From Klebsiella planticola ATCC 33531 (GTDB taxonomy: Bacteria; Pseudomonadota; Gammaproteobacteria; Enterobacterales; Enterobacteriaceae): DNA of 64,000 bases. Shown here piece after piece: positions 34,118 to 48,500 of the stretch (position 1 is the first letter of the stretch; every line of letters begins with the position of its first letter). The DNA lies in the NCBI RefSeq assembly GCF_000735435.1, contig NZ_JMPP01000017.1:1-64000 (forward strand). The letters are read 5' to 3'. The translations under genes were made by a program, and so were the position numbers. The notes beneath the pieces were generated by a model that saw only the letters and a list, made by a program, of their open reading frames with translations, ran no database searches and was not told where the DNA came from.

Positions 34118-34516
34118 TCAGTCGCGTTTTGCACCACCGCGCAGCAGGCCGGATGCGCCTTCAGAATAATCGCGCGGCATCTGGACCGGCGCCTGATCGT
34201 TGCCGGCTTCTGATTCCGCCAGACGATTGCGGAACGGGTTTGCGTCCGCCATGGTATCCGGCAGCAGACTGCTGGAGCTTTTTGCCATGTGCTGATACAG
34301 CTGGCGATAATCATCGGCCATGTTATCCAGCAGTTCAGCGCTGCGGGCAAAATGACTGACCAGCTCTTCACGATACTCTTCAAGCTCTGTTTTATTCTTT
34401 TCCAGTTCGAACTGCAGCGCCTGTTGTTGACGTAATTTGCGGTTGCCAAAACGCATGGCGACGGCACCGATGATGATACCGACAACTAGCCCAATTAGCG
34501 CATATTCCCAGGTCAT
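34118..34516 (-). CDS. zapG: cell division and envelope coordinator ZapG (YhcB)
   Basis: 132 residues, as in E. coli. One N-terminal transmembrane helix (about 3-21) and a long cytoplasmic coiled coil (about 25-85). It interacts with divisome and elongasome proteins and affects LPS control. I chose the second ATG (MTWEYALIG), matching E. coli; one two codons upstream is possible. It is divergent from zapE. The 173 bp to degQ contain an imperfect GGGCGC/GCGCCC hairpin at about 34070-34091 but no T-run on this strand. Confidence 0.95.
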   Translation of the reverse strand: MTWEYALIGLVVGIIIGAVAMRFGNRKLRQQQALQFELEKNKTELEEYREELVSHFARSAELLDNMADDYRQLYQHMAKSSSSLLPDTMADANPFRNRLAESEAGNDQAPVQMPRDYSEGASGLLRGGAKRD

Positions 34517-34706
34517 GTACATCTCCCGTTGTTTTGTGGTTCCGTAGGGTGGCTGTAAGGCTCTCCGCCTGCGCCCGATAGTGCCACTATAACCGCTAAT
34601 TCCACAGAAGTGGAATCCTGGCGTATCATCGCGTAGTGTAGAACGGCCTTTTTTTCGTCAATCGTGAGCTTCAGCATTACGGTTTTCAAGGAATAACAAT
34701 TAGATC

Positions 34707-35834
34707 ATGCAAAGCCTGTCCCCAACATCGCGTTACCTTTTAGCTCTCAAAGAGGGCAGCCATCAACCTGACGACGTCCAGCAAGAAGCGGTAAGCCGCC
34801 TCGATACTATCTATCATGAACTGCAGAATAAACCCGTTCCGGCGCCGCAAAGCAGCGGCCTGCGGGCAAAATTCGGCAAGCTGCTGGGTAAGCGTGAACC
34901 TGCCGTCGAGACGGCTGCCGTACGTGGCCTCTATATGTGGGGGGGCGTCGGGCGAGGGAAAACCTGGCTGATGGACCTTTTTTATCATAGCCTGCCTGGC
35001 GATCGTAAGCAGCGCCTGCACTTCCATCGCTTCATGCTGCGCGTCCATGAAGAGCTGGTGGCCTTGCAGGGGCACAGCGACCCGCTGGAAATCCTCGCCG
35101 ACCGCTTCAAGGCGGAAACCGACGTTCTCTGTTTCGATGAGTTTTTTGTCTCCGATATTACTGACGCCATGCTGCTGGGCGGCCTGATGAAAGCCCTGTT
35201 CGCACGTGGCATCACGCTGGTGGCCACCTCGAACATCCCGCCAGATGAGCTCTATCGCAACGGCCTGCAGCGCGCCCGCTTCCTGCCCGCGATCGATGCG
35301 ATTAAACAGCATTGCGACATTATGAATGTGGACGCGGGCATTGATTACCGCCTGCGCACGCTGACGCAGGCCCACCTTTGGCTGTCGCCGCTCGATGCGC
35401 AGACGCAGCAGCAGATGGATAAACTATGGCTGGCATTAGCGGGTGCGAAACGCGAGCAGACGCCGACGCTGGAAATTAACCATCGACCACTCCCGACATT
35501 AGGCGTCGAAAACCAGACGCTGGCGGCCTCGTTTGCCACATTGTGCGTGGACGCGCGCAGCCAGCACGATTACATCGCGCTTTCGCGCCTGTTCCATACC
35601 GTCATGTTATTTGATGTACCGGTGATGACGACGCAGCTGGAAAGCGAAGCCCGGCGGTTTATCGCCCTGGTGGACGAGTTCTACGAGCGGCACGTTAAGC
35701 TGGTTGTCAGCGCCGCGGTGCCGCTGTATGACATTTATCAGGGAGAGCGACTGAAGTTTGAGTTTCAGCGCTGCTTATCGCGCCTGCAGGAAATGCAAAG
35801 CGAAGAGTATTTGAAACGCCCGCATATGCCTTAA
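34707..35834 (+). CDS. zapE: cell division ATPase ZapE
   Basis: 375 residues, as in E. coli. An AFG1-like P-loop ATPase that binds FtsZ and helps late Z-ring constriction. Walker A is GGVGRGKTWLMD near residue 75. Walker B is LCFDEFFVSD, and TSNIPPDELYRNGLQR is the sensor region. It sits between the divergent zapG and the rplM operon, with 190 bp of shared promoter DNA upstream. Confidence 0.97.
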   Translation: MQSLSPTSRYLLALKEGSHQPDDVQQEAVSRLDTIYHELQNKPVPAPQSSGLRAKFGKLLGKREPAVETAAVRGLYMWGGVGRGKTWLMDLFYHSLPGDRKQRLHFHRFMLRVHEELVALQGHSDPLEILADRFKAETDVLCFDEFFVSDITDAMLLGGLMKALFARGITLVATSNIPPDELYRNGLQRARFLPAIDAIKQHCDIMNVDAGIDYRLRTLTQAHLWLSPLDAQTQQQMDKLWLALAGAKREQTPTLEINHRPLPTLGVENQTLAASFATLCVDARSQHDYIALSRLFHTVMLFDVPVMTTQLESEARRFIALVDEFYERHVKLVVSAAVPLYDIYQGERLKFEFQRCLSRLQEMQSEEYLKRPHMP

Positions 35835-35954
35835 CTGGCGGGCTTTCCCCCGCGCATCCTGTTGCCAGGGCACAAGGATATCGCACGGCAACGCGCCGTC
35901 GAAAAAAGCAGGTTCAAATCACATAAAGGGGTCGATCTTTGGCCCCGACTTCTC

Positions 35955-35960
35955 TATAAT
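35955..35960 (+). promoter_or_regulatory. -10 box of the rplM-rpsI promoter
   Basis: A perfect TATAAT within CTTCTCTATAATCTTGCG, about 165 bp before the rplM start; no good -35 is visible at 17 bp (TCGATC). The long leader (to 36124) contains no gene. A leader of this type precedes rplM in E. coli and would allow translational feedback control. Confidence 0.6.
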
Positions 35961-36037
35961 CTTGCGACCCCACGTTACAAGAAGGTTTTTTTCCCAAAAC
36001 TTTCTATAGTGCCGGCATAGGCTATTCGAAGGGGTAG

Positions 36038-36553
<516 letters not shown>

Positions 36554-36565
36554 TCGGGATTATAG

Positions 36566-36961
<396 letters not shown>

Positions 36962-36991
36962 TTGTTTTCTGCTTATGCAGAACAATTTGCG

Positions 36992-37018
36992 AAAAAACCC
37001 GCTTCGGCGGGTTTTTTT
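36992..37018 (+). terminator. terminator of rplM-rpsI
   Basis: The stem AACCCGC/GCGGGTT with a TTCG tetraloop is flanked by A6 and T7, 30 bp past the rpsI stop. A very stable intrinsic terminator. Confidence 0.95.
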
Positions 37019-37275
37019 ATGCATAAACCTGCGGTTATCCACAAGGAAATCGCCTGTTCTTACCACTTTTTCAGCATTTCCAGAATCCCCTCACCACAAT
37101 GCCTTCAAGATCTGGTAAACTATCATCCAATTTTCTGCCCAAATGCTGGTGATTGTTCATTTTTTGTTTTTTAGGCATAAACAATAATGGCTTCACGCGA
37201 ATGGGGTTTTTACATCTGGCTGGCCACGCGTGGCTGGTAGCAGTACAAAAATTCTGAATATACCTGGAGGTTTTC

Positions 37276-37914
37276 ATGGCTGTCGCTGCCAACAAACGTT
37301 CGGTAATGACGCTGTTTTCTGGTCCTACTGACATCTATAGCCACCAAGTCCGCATCGTGCTGGCAGAAAAAGGTGTTAGTTTTGAGATAGAGCACGTGGA
37401 GAAGGACAACCCACCTCAGGATCTGATTGACCTCAACCCGAATCAAAGCGTACCTACGCTGGTGGATCGTGAGCTCACTCTGTGGGAATCCCGCATCATT
37501 ATGGAATATCTGGATGAGCGTTTCCCGCATCCACCGTTAATGCCGGTCTATCCGGTAGCGCGTGGAGAAAGTCGTCTGTACATGCAGCGTATCGAGAAAG
37601 ACTGGTATTCGTTGATGAACACCATTCAGACCGGTACCGCCGCGCAAGCGGATACCGCACGTAAACAGCTGCGTGAAGAGCTGCAGGCGATCGCGCCTGT
37701 CTTCACTCAGAAACCTTACTTCCTGAGCGATGAGTTCAGCCTGGTTGATTGCTATCTGGCGCCGCTGCTGTGGCGTTTGCCGGTTCTCGGTGTTGAAGTT
37801 ATTGGTGCCGGCGCGAAAGAGCTCAAGGGCTATATGACTCGCGTCTTTGAACGTGATTCCTTCCTCGCTTCTTTAACTGAAGCCGAGCGTGAAATGCGTC
37901 TCGGTCGGGGCTAA
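37276..37914 (+). CDS. sspA: stringent starvation protein A
   Basis: 212 residues, as in E. coli. A GST-fold protein without GST activity that binds sigma-70 RNA polymerase. It is needed for acid tolerance in stationary phase and for some phage promoters. The N-terminal thioredoxin-like domain (about 10-87) and the C-terminal helical domain are complete. The start follows GGAGG. The 257 bp upstream contain the promoter region and a 12-bp perfect palindrome GCCACGCGTGGC at 37223-37234. Confidence 0.98.
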   Translation: MAVAANKRSVMTLFSGPTDIYSHQVRIVLAEKGVSFEIEHVEKDNPPQDLIDLNPNQSVPTLVDRELTLWESRIIMEYLDERFPHPPLMPVYPVARGESRLYMQRIEKDWYSLMNTIQTGTAAQADTARKQLREELQAIAPVFTQKPYFLSDEFSLVDCYLAPLLWRLPVLGVEVIGAGAKELKGYMTRVFERDSFLASLTEAEREMRLGRG

Positions 37915-37917
37915 CCG

Positions 37918-38415
37918 ATGGATGTATCGCAGCTAACGCCGCGTCGCCCGTACCTACTGCGGGCGTTCTATGAGTGGCTGCTGGATAACCAGCTGACTCC
38001 ACACCTGGTTGTGGATGTGACACTGCCAAACGTACAGGTTCCGATGGAGTATGCGCGCGACGGGCAAATCGTTCTGAATATTGCTCCGCGCGCCGTGGGT
38101 AATCTGGAACTGGCTAATGACGAAGTACGCTTCAACGCGCGCTTCGGCGGTGTCCCGCGTAACGTTTCCGTGCCTATGGCTGCCGTACTGGCTATCTATG
38201 CTCGTGAAAACGGCGCGGGTACTATGTTCGAACCTGAAGCGGCTTACGATGAAGAGGTCAGCACTCTGAATGATGACGATGCATCGGTAAGCAATGAAAG
38301 CGAGACGGTCATGTCGGTGATCGATGGCGATAAGCCGGATCATCATGATGATGACCCGGATGATACGCCGCCGCCGCCGCGCGGTGGGCGTCCGGCGCTG
38401 CGCGTCGTGAAATAA
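37918..38415 (+). CDS. sspB: ClpXP protease adaptor SspB
   Basis: 165 residues, as in E. coli. It delivers ssrA-tagged proteins and RseA fragments to ClpXP. The folded substrate-binding domain (about 1-110) is followed by an acidic, disordered linker and the ClpX-binding tail GGRPALRVVK at the very end. The linker (about 115-150) differs from E. coli, as usual. It lies 3 bp after sspA, in one operon. Confidence 0.98.
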   Translation: MDVSQLTPRRPYLLRAFYEWLLDNQLTPHLVVDVTLPNVQVPMEYARDGQIVLNIAPRAVGNLELANDEVRFNARFGGVPRNVSVPMAAVLAIYARENGAGTMFEPEAAYDEEVSTLNDDDASVSNESETVMSVIDGDKPDHHDDDPDDTPPPPRGGRPALRVVK

Positions 38416-38441
38416 TCCAGCAGGTCGTGGATTTCATATTG

Positions 38442-38465
38442 CAGGCCCTTCGGGGCCTGTTCTGT
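38442..38465 (+). terminator. hairpin terminator after sspAB
   Basis: CAGGCCC-TTCG-GGGCCTG forms a seven-base-pair stem with a stable tetraloop, followed by TTCTGTTAT, a weak T-rich stretch, 26 bp past the sspB stop. Confidence 0.75.
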
Positions 38466-38535
38466 TATCTACGCCGCCAGCATGGCATTCTTGTGTTAAG
38501 ATGGTTCGGTCGTCACTTGCTGTCACACATCACAC

Positions 38536-39327
38536 ATGGTCCCTATGAGCGCATTTGATCCCCAGACAGAAGAAGCATCCACCCCCATCGGTAACAGCCT
38601 GCACCGCCGCCCTCTGGCGCGCAAAAAGCTGTCGGAGATGGTAGAAGAAGAGCTCGAGAATATGATTCGCCGCCGTGAGTTTGCCGAAGGCGAGCAGCTA
38701 CCTTCTGAACGTGAGCTGATGACTTTTTTCAACGTCGGGCGACCTTCTGTGCGCGAAGCTCTGGCCGCGTTAAAGCGTAAAGGACTGGTGCAGATTAACA
38801 ACGGTGAACGCGCCCGCGTCTCCCGGCCTTCTGCCGACACCATCATTGGCGAACTTTCGGGGATGGCGAAGGATTTTCTCTCTCACCCCGGTGGGATCGC
38901 GCATTTTGAACAGCTGCGTCTGTTTTTCGAGTCCAGCCTGGTCCGCTATGCAGCGGAGCACGCCAGCGACGAGCAGGTTGCAAAGCTGGAGCAGGCGCTG
39001 AAGATCAACAGCCAGTCGCTGGATGATAACGCGCTGTTTATCCGTTCAGACGTTGAATTTCACCGCGTGCTGGCGGAAATTCCCGGTAATCCTATCTTCC
39101 TGGCTATCCATGTCGCCCTGCTGGACTGGCTCATCGCCGCACGCCCTACCGTCCCGGAGCACGAGCTTCACGAACATAATAACGTAAGCTATCAACAACA
39201 TATCGACATCGTTGATGCGATCCGCCGCCATGATCCTGATGAGGCCGATCGCGCCCTGCAGACCCACCTCAATAGCGTTTCCGCCACCTGGCACGCCTTC
39301 GGCCAGAAAAAACAATCACGTAAGTAA
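38536..39327 (+). CDS. nanR: sialic acid-responsive repressor NanR
   Basis: 263 residues, matching E. coli. A GntR/FadR-family repressor released from DNA by N-acetylneuraminate. An N-terminal arm is followed by a winged helix-turn-helix ([20 protein letters not shown], about residues 55-75). The C-terminal FadR-type ligand domain has the metal-binding His and Asp residues (DVEFHRVL). It lies just upstream of nanA, with its operator at 39410-39432. Confidence 0.97.
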   Translation: MVPMSAFDPQTEEASTPIGNSLHRRPLARKKLSEMVEEELENMIRRREFAEGEQLPSERELMTFFNVGRPSVREALAALKRKGLVQINNGERARVSRPSADTIIGELSGMAKDFLSHPGGIAHFEQLRLFFESSLVRYAAEHASDEQVAKLEQALKINSQSLDDNALFIRSDVEFHRVLAEIPGNPIFLAIHVALLDWLIAARPTVPEHELHEHNNVSYQQHIDIVDAIRRHDPDEADRALQTHLNSVSATWHAFGQKKQSRK

Positions 39328-39409
39328 CAAGACCGATCGTCTGGATCCTCGTTTAGTGAAGCCGATCGCATAATAAGCGTTCCCTATGAGGTCTTCGCGC
39401 AACTCGTCT

Positions 39410-39432
39410 GGTATAACAGGTATAAAGGTACA
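39410..39432 (+). promoter_or_regulatory. NanR operator: three direct repeats
   Basis: Three direct repeats GGTATA (39410-39415), GGTATA (39419-39424) and GGTACA (39427-39432) lie 36-58 bp upstream of the nanA start. E. coli NanR binds three GGTATA repeats at the same place. The third repeat has one change here (GGTACA), which could weaken binding of the third dimer. Confidence 0.87.
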
Positions 39433-39467
39433 CAGTTAATCATAACAAATAGCATACGAGGTGAGAT

Positions 39468-40370
39468 ATGGCGGTTAATTTACGTGGAGTCATGGCAGCG
39501 CTGCTTACGCCGTTTGACGGGGAACAAAAGCTGGATAAAGAGAGTCTGCGCCGGCTGGTACGTTTCAATTTGAGTCAGGGAATCGACGGGTTGTACGTTG
39601 GCGGTTCGACCGGTGAAGCTTTTGTGCAAAGTAGTGCAGAACGTCAGCAAGTGCTGGAGATCGTAGCGGAAGAAGCGAAGGGAAAAATGACGCTGATTGC
39701 CCATGTTGGCTGCGTCAGCACGCTGGAGAGCCAGCGACTGGCTGAAGCTGCGGAGAGCTATGGCTATGATGCCGTGTCCGCCGTCACGCCGTTCTACTAT
39801 CCCTTCAGCTTTGAAGAGCACTGCGCCCACTACCAGGCCATTATTGATTCAGCCAATGGCTTACCGATGGTGGTCTACAACATCCCGGCGCTGAGCGGCG
39901 TGAAGCTCTCCCTGGATCAGATCAATACGCTGGTGAGGCTGCCGGGCGTGGGGGCATTGAAGCAGACCTCAGGCGATCTTTACCAGATGGAGCAGATCCG
40001 CCGGGCGCATCCGGATCTGGTGCTTTACAACGGCTATGACGAGATTTTTGCTTCTGGCTTGCTGGCCGGCGCCGATGGCGGGATCGGTAGCACCTATAAC
40101 ATTATGGGCTGGCGCTATCAGGGGATCGTGAAAGCGCTGCGGGCGGGCGATATAGCGGAAGCGCAAAGGCTGCAGTGTGAATGCAACAAGGCGATCGATC
40201 TGCTGATTAAAACCGGCGTATTCCGGGGGCTGAAAACCGTGCTGCACTACATGGATGTGGTCGCTGAACCGCTATGTCGCAAACCGTTCGCTCCGGTTGC
40301 TGAGCAGTTCTTGCCGGAGCTGAAAGCGCTGGCGCAACAGCTGCAGCAGGAGAAAGCGCGGCTGGCTTGA
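39468..40370 (+). CDS. nanA: N-acetylneuraminate lyase
   Basis: 300 residues, three more than E. coli at the C-terminus. It splits N-acetylneuraminate into N-acetylmannosamine and pyruvate through a Schiff base. TIM-barrel lyase with Lys165 (GALKQTSGD), Tyr137 (VVYNIP) and the carboxylate-binding GGSTGE at about 45-50. First gene of nanATEK-yhcH behind the NanR operator; the start follows GAGGTGAG. Confidence 0.98.
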   Translation: MAVNLRGVMAALLTPFDGEQKLDKESLRRLVRFNLSQGIDGLYVGGSTGEAFVQSSAERQQVLEIVAEEAKGKMTLIAHVGCVSTLESQRLAEAAESYGYDAVSAVTPFYYPFSFEEHCAHYQAIIDSANGLPMVVYNIPALSGVKLSLDQINTLVRLPGVGALKQTSGDLYQMEQIRRAHPDLVLYNGYDEIFASGLLAGADGGIGSTYNIMGWRYQGIVKALRAGDIAEAQRLQCECNKAIDLLIKTGVFRGLKTVLHYMDVVAEPLCRKPFAPVAEQFLPELKALAQQLQQEKARLA

Positions 40371-40382
40371 GGTTAGCGGTTT

Positions 40383-40443
40383 CCCCGCCGCATTGTGCGA
40401 GCGGGGATATTCCCGGATGGAGGCGCTATGCGCCCGGTCCGGG
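40383..40443. repeat. hairpin plus REP-like palindrome between nanA and nanT
   Basis: CCCCGC/GCGGGG at 40383-40406 is followed by a REP-like element CCCGGATGG...CCGGTCCGGG at 40412-40443 with central GGCGC/GCGCC pairing. Such elements stabilise the upstream mRNA and would raise nanA relative to nanT. The 160-bp gap holds no gene. The rest (40444-40530) carries no recognised site. Confidence 0.55.
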
Positions 40444-40530
40444 TCACAACACGGTCTATATCGGGTGCGGTGATAGCGACATCTGGTATGGCAAACCAAG
40501 CGTGGGTCTGACCCATCGCGGGAGAGTAAA

Positions 40531-42018
40531 ATGATCGCAACGACCGAGAACATCCCGTGGTATCGCCATCTCAACCGGGCGCAGTGGCGGGCTTTCTCCG
40601 CCGCCTGGCTGGGATATTTGCTTGATGGTTTTGATTTTGTCCTGATTGCCCTGGTGTTGACAGAAATCCAGGCTGACTTTGGTCTGACAACCGTAGAGGC
40701 GGCGAGTCTGATCTCAGCCGCCTTCATTTCTCGCTGGTTTGGCGGCCTGATGCTGGGCGCAATGGGCGATCGTTACGGACGGCGGCTGGCCATGGTCACC
40801 AGTATTATTCTCTTTTCCGTCGGCACGCTGGCCTGCGGCTTTGCCACCGGTTTTACCACCCTGTTTATCGCCCGTCTGGTGATTGGCATGGGGATGGCGG
40901 GGGAATATGGATCCAGTGCGACCTATGTCATTGAAAGCTGGCCAAAGCAGCTGCGTAACAAGGCCAGTGGTTTTCTGATCTCCGGCTTTTCCGTCGGGGC
41001 GGTGATTGCCGCGCAAATCTACAGCCTGGTGGTACCGGTCTGGGGATGGCGTGCGCTCTTTTTCATTGGCATCGTGCCGATTATTTTTGCGCTGTGGCTG
41101 CGGAAAAACATCCCGGAAGCCGAAGACTGGAAAGAGAAGCATCAGGGTAAGGCGCCGGTGCGGACCATGGTGGATATCCTCTACTGCGGTAAACACCGGG
41201 CGATCAATATTTTCCTGACCATTGTGGCGGCGACGGCGCTGTGGTTCTGTTTCGCCGGCGAGCTCAACAATGCCGGAATCGTGGTCGCACTGGGGCTGCT
41301 CTGCACCACGATCTTTATCAGCTTTATGGTGCAAAGCAGCGGTAAACGCTGGCCAACGGGCGTGACGCTGATGGTAGTCGTCCTGTTCGCCTTTCTCTAT
41401 TCATGGCCTATCCAGGCGCTTTTGCCCACCTATCTTAAAACGGAGCTCGCTTACGATCATACGACCGTGGCGAAGGTGCTGTTCTTCAGCGGTTTTGGTG
41501 CGGCGGTCGGCTGTTGCGTCGGCGGTTTTCTCGGTGACTGGCTGGGAACGCGCAAAGCCTATGTCTGTAGCCTGCTGGCTTCCCAGCTGTTGATTATTCC
41601 CGTCTTTGCTATCGGCGGCACCAACGTGTGGGTGTTGGGACTGTTACTGTTCTTCCAGCAGATGCTTGGACAGGGGATCTCCGGGATCTTGCCTAAATTG
41701 ATCGGCGGCTACTTCGATACCGATCAGCGTGCTGCGGGCCTGGGTTTTACCTATAACGTCGGGGCCTTAGGTGGGGCGATCGCGCCGATTCTCGGTGCGC
41801 TGATCGCGCAGCGGATGGATCTGGGCACGACGCTGGGATCGCTCTCTTTCGGCCTGACCTTTGTGGTGATCCTGCTTATCGGGCTGGATATGCCCTCGCG
41901 TGTTCAGCGCTGGATCCGCCCGGAAGCGGTGCGAACTCACGATGCGATTGATGGCAGGCCCCTGAGCGGCGCAGTGCCGTTCGGTGCCGGTAAAAGTGAA
42001 TTAATGAAAACCAGGTAA
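40531..42018 (+). CDS. nanT: sialic acid/H+ symporter NanT
   Basis: 495 residues. A major-facilitator transporter that imports N-acetylneuraminate. It has the 14-helix layout typical of NanT, with two extra helices in the middle. The MFS motif [13 protein letters not shown] follows TM2, and [15 protein letters not shown] is its repeat after TM8-9. The start follows GGAGAG. Next is nanE after a 49-bp gap containing a small CGGCCC/GGGCCG stem. Confidence 0.97.
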   Translation: MIATTENIPWYRHLNRAQWRAFSAAWLGYLLDGFDFVLIALVLTEIQADFGLTTVEAASLISAAFISRWFGGLMLGAMGDRYGRRLAMVTSIILFSVGTLACGFATGFTTLFIARLVIGMGMAGEYGSSATYVIESWPKQLRNKASGFLISGFSVGAVIAAQIYSLVVPVWGWRALFFIGIVPIIFALWLRKNIPEAEDWKEKHQGKAPVRTMVDILYCGKHRAINIFLTIVAATALWFCFAGELNNAGIVVALGLLCTTIFISFMVQSSGKRWPTGVTLMVVVLFAFLYSWPIQALLPTYLKTELAYDHTTVAKVLFFSGFGAAVGCCVGGFLGDWLGTRKAYVCSLLASQLLIIPVFAIGGTNVWVLGLLLFFQQMLGQGISGILPKLIGGYFDTDQRAAGLGFTYNVGALGGAIAPILGALIAQRMDLGTTLGSLSFGLTFVVILLIGLDMPSRVQRWIRPEAVRTHDAIDGRPLSGAVPFGAGKSELMKTR

Positions 42019-42067
42019 TCTGCGCCCGGCCCTCGGGCCGGGCATTGAGCATACTCAGGGAGTTATT

Positions 42068-42753
42068 ATGTCTTTGCTTGAACAACTGGATAACCGCATC
42101 CACGCCAGCGGCGGGTTAATTGTCTCCTGTCAGCCGGTCCCCGGTAGCCCGCTGGATACGCCGGCAATTGTCGCGGCGATGGCGCTGGCGGCCGAACAGG
42201 CCGGGGCGGTGGCATTGCGTATCGAAGGCGTTGAGAATCTGCGTGCGACCCGCGCACGGGTGACCGTACCCATTATCGGTATTCTCAAACGTGACCTCGA
42301 TGATTCGCCGGTACGCATTACCCCATTTTTAGAGGATGTTGATGCTCTGGCGCAGGCGGGGGCGGATATTATTGCTTTCGATGGTACCCGTCGGCCGCGC
42401 CCGGTGGCGGTGGAAGCCCTGCTGGCCCGTATCCATCAGCAGCACAAGCTGGCAATGGCCGACTGTTCATCCGTGGCAGATGGGGTGTTCTGTCAGCAGC
42501 TCGGTACGGAAATTATCGGCACCACCCTGTCGGGGTATACCACGGCGCACACGCCGGAAGAGCCTGATTTGGCGCTGGTACAGGCGCTACACGCAGCGGG
42601 CTGTCGGGTGATTGCCGAAGGGCGCTACAACACGCCAGCGCAGGCGGCAGAGGCCATGCGTCACGGCGCCTGGGCGGTGACCGTAGGCTCCGCCATTACG
42701 CGGCTGGAACACATTTGCGAGTGGTACAATACGGCGCTGAAAAAGGCGGTGCA

Positions 42754-42757
<4 letters not shown>
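42068..42757 (+). CDS. nanE: N-acetylmannosamine-6-phosphate 2-epimerase
   Basis: 229 residues, as in E. coli. It converts ManNAc-6-P to GlcNAc-6-P, the third intracellular step of sialic acid breakdown. TIM-barrel motifs include [19 protein letters not shown] and [20 protein letters not shown]. The C-terminal phosphate-binding region is [22 protein letters not shown]. The stop overlaps the nanK start (ATGA). Confidence 0.97.
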
Positions 42758-44090
<1,333 letters not shown>

Positions 44091-44091
44091 T

Positions 44092-44160
44092 AAAAAAGCC
44101 CGCGGGCTTGCGCCAGCGGGCTCTGTCAGAGACCCGGACAGACAGTTTATCCGGGTTTAT
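44092..44160. terminator. bidirectional terminator region between nanQ and gltD
   Basis: Two hairpins. AGCCCGC...GCGGGCT (44097-44122) has A6 on its left, so it ends gltBD on the minus strand. ACCCGGA...TCCGGGT (44132-44156) is followed by TTTAT on the plus strand and can end the nan operon. Confidence 0.85.
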
Positions 44161-44163
44161 TGA

Positions 44164-45591
<1,428 letters not shown>

Positions 45592-48500
45592 TTACTGCGC
45601 CTGCACACGCAGCTCTGCTGCGCTACGACTACGGTGACCCAACAGTGCTTTAACATCGCTGGACTTTGGTTTAACCAGCGCGAATTTCGCGGCAAAAGCC
45701 GGCCAGTTGGCCAGGATCTCTTCGCCACGAGACGAACCGGTAAGCTGCACGTGTTCGGTAATCAGACCACGCAGGTGCTCTTCATGGATAGCGAGAGAGT
45801 CAACGCCCAACACTTCCACCAGTTCCGGGTTCACACGTTTACGGAAATCGCCGTCTTCATCCAGGACGTAAGCAAAGCCGCCGGTCATCCCTGCGCCAAA
45901 GTTGACGCCGGTTTTACCCAGTACGCAGACGATGCCGCCGGTCATGTATTCGCAGCCGTTATCGCCGATGCCTTCTACCACGGTAATGGCACCGGAGTTA
46001 CGCACCGCAAAACGTTCGCCTGCGCGGCCTGCTGCGTACAGACGACCGCCGGTCGCGCCGTACAGACAGGTGTTACCGATGATGCTCGCTTCGTGACTGC
46101 GGAAGGCGGAGCCCACCGGAGGACGGATTGACAGCAGACCGCCTGCCATCCCTTTACCCACGTAGTCGTTCGCGTCACCGGTCAGATGCAGTTCTACGCC
46201 GCCGGCGTTCCATACGCCGAAGCTCTGGCCTGCGGTACCGCTGAAGTGCGCGGTAATCGGGTCTGCCGCCAGCCCCTGATCGCCGTGGGTCTGGGCGATA
46301 TAGCCGGACAACGACGCGCCAACGGAACGATCGGTATTACGGATATCGAACCAGAAGGTTTTGCTCTGCTTGCTGTCCACGAATGGTTTTGCCTGCTGCA
46401 GCAGCTGCGCGTTCAGCACGCCGTTATCAAACGGCGGGTTGCTTTCGGTGCAGTACAGCGCTTTCCCCGGATGCGGCTCGGCGGTTTCCAGCAGTTTGCT
46501 CAGATCCAGCTTCTGCTGCTTCGCGGTAAAGCCATCCAGCACTTTCAGCAGGTCGGTACGGCCAATCAGATCCACCAGACGCTTCACGCCAAGCTCAGCC
46601 ATCAGCTCGCGGGTTTCGCGGGCGATGAATTCAAAGTAGTTGGTCACTTTGAACGGCAGGCCGTGATAGTGGTTCTTACGCAGTTTGTCATCCTGAGTGG
46701 CTACGCCGGTTGCGCAGTTGTTCAGGTGGCAGATACGCAGATATTTACAGCCGAGCGCGACCATCGGGCCCGTGCCGAAGCCGAAGCTTTCTGCGCCAAG
46801 AATCGCCGCCTTGATGATGTCGAGGCCGGTTTTCAGGCCGCCATCCACCTGCAGACGGATCTTGTGACGCAGACCGTTAGCCACCAGCGCCTGTTGGGTT
46901 TCCACCAGACCCAGTTCCCACGGACAACCGGCGTATTTCACGGAGGAGAGCGGGCTGGCCCCCGTACCACCGTCGTAACCGGCGATGGTGATAAGATCGG
47001 CATAGGCTTTGGCCACGCCGGTGGCGATGGTGCCGACGCCCGGTTCGGAAACCAGCTTCACGGAGATCATCGCTTTCGGGTTGACCTGTTTCAGGTCGAA
47101 AATCAGCTGCGCCAGATCCTCGATAGAGTAAATATCGTGGTGCGGCGGCGGTGAAATCAGGGTCACGCCCGGGACCGAATAGCGCAGTTTGGCAATGTAC
47201 GGCGTGACTTTGTCACCCGGCAGCTGCCCGCCTTCGCCCGGCTTCGCGCCCTGAGCAACTTTAATCTGGATAACGTCGGCGTTGACCAGGTAAGCCGGAG
47301 TGACGCCGAAGCGACCGGAAGCGACCTGTTTAATACGCGACACTTTGTTGGTGCCATAGCGCGCCGGGTCTTCGCCGCCTTCGCCGGAGTTAGAGAAGCC
47401 GCCGATGCTGTTCATCGCTTCCGCCAGCGATTCATGAGCTTCCGGGCTTAACGCACCGATAGACATGGCGGCGGTATCGAAGCGTTTGAACAGCTCTTTG
47501 GCCGATTCAACGTGGTCGATGCTGATGGCGTCATCGCCAGGATTCAGCGCCAGCAGATCGCGCAGCGTTGCGGCCGGGCGTTCATTTACCAGGTTCGCAT
47601 ATTGCTGATAGTCGTGGTATTCACCGCTCTGAACCGCCTGCTGCAGCGTGCGGACTACGTCCGGGTTGTAGGCGTGATATTCACCGCCGTGAACATATTT
47701 CAGCAGACCGCCCTGATCCAACGGCTTACGGACCAGCCAGGCGCGTTTAGACAGATTCAGCAGATCCTGCTGGAAGTCATCAAAGCCCGCGCCGCCGATG
47801 CGGCTGACAACGCCGAGGAAGCACAGGTCGGAAACCTCACGATGCAGGCCAACCGCTTCGAACAGCTTCGAGCAGCGGTAGGAGGCGATGGTCGAGATGC
47901 CCATCTTAGACATGATCTTGTACAGGCCTTTGTTGATGCCGTTACGGTAGTTCAGCATCACTGTACGGTAGTCTTTCTCAATGGCCTTGTTATCGACCAG
48001 CTTCGCCAGCGTTTCATAGGCCAGGTACGGATAGATAGCCGTGGCGCCGAAGCCCAGCAGCACCGCGAAGTGGTGCGGGTCACGGGCGCTGGCGGTTTCA
48101 ACGATAATGTTGGCATCGCAGCGCAGGCTCTTATCCACCAGGCGGGTTTGAATCGCGCCTACCGCCATCGGCGCCGGAACCGGCAGACGATCTTTGGCGA
48201 TATTACGATCGGAGAGCACCAGCAGAACGGTACCGTTACGCACCATCTGTTCGGCTTTATCACACAGCGCCTTCACCGTGTCGGCCAGCGAGATTTCCGC
48301 GGCGTTAAAGGTGATATCCAGCGTATCGGCGCGATAGTGCTCCTCTTCCATGGTGGTGAGCTGTTTGAAATCGGAGTACAGCAGGATCGGCGATTTGAAG
48401 CTCAGGCGGTGCGCCTGGCCTTCCGCTTCGCAGAAGACGTTCATTTCACGGCCGATGCTGGTGGCCAGCGACATCACGTGGGCTTCACGCAGCGGGTCGA

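Noticed and set aside
37223-37234. 12-bp palindrome GCCACGCGTGGC upstream of sspA as a regulator site
   Set aside because: No known binding motif matches; a single short palindrome is expected by chance in 64 kb at this level.
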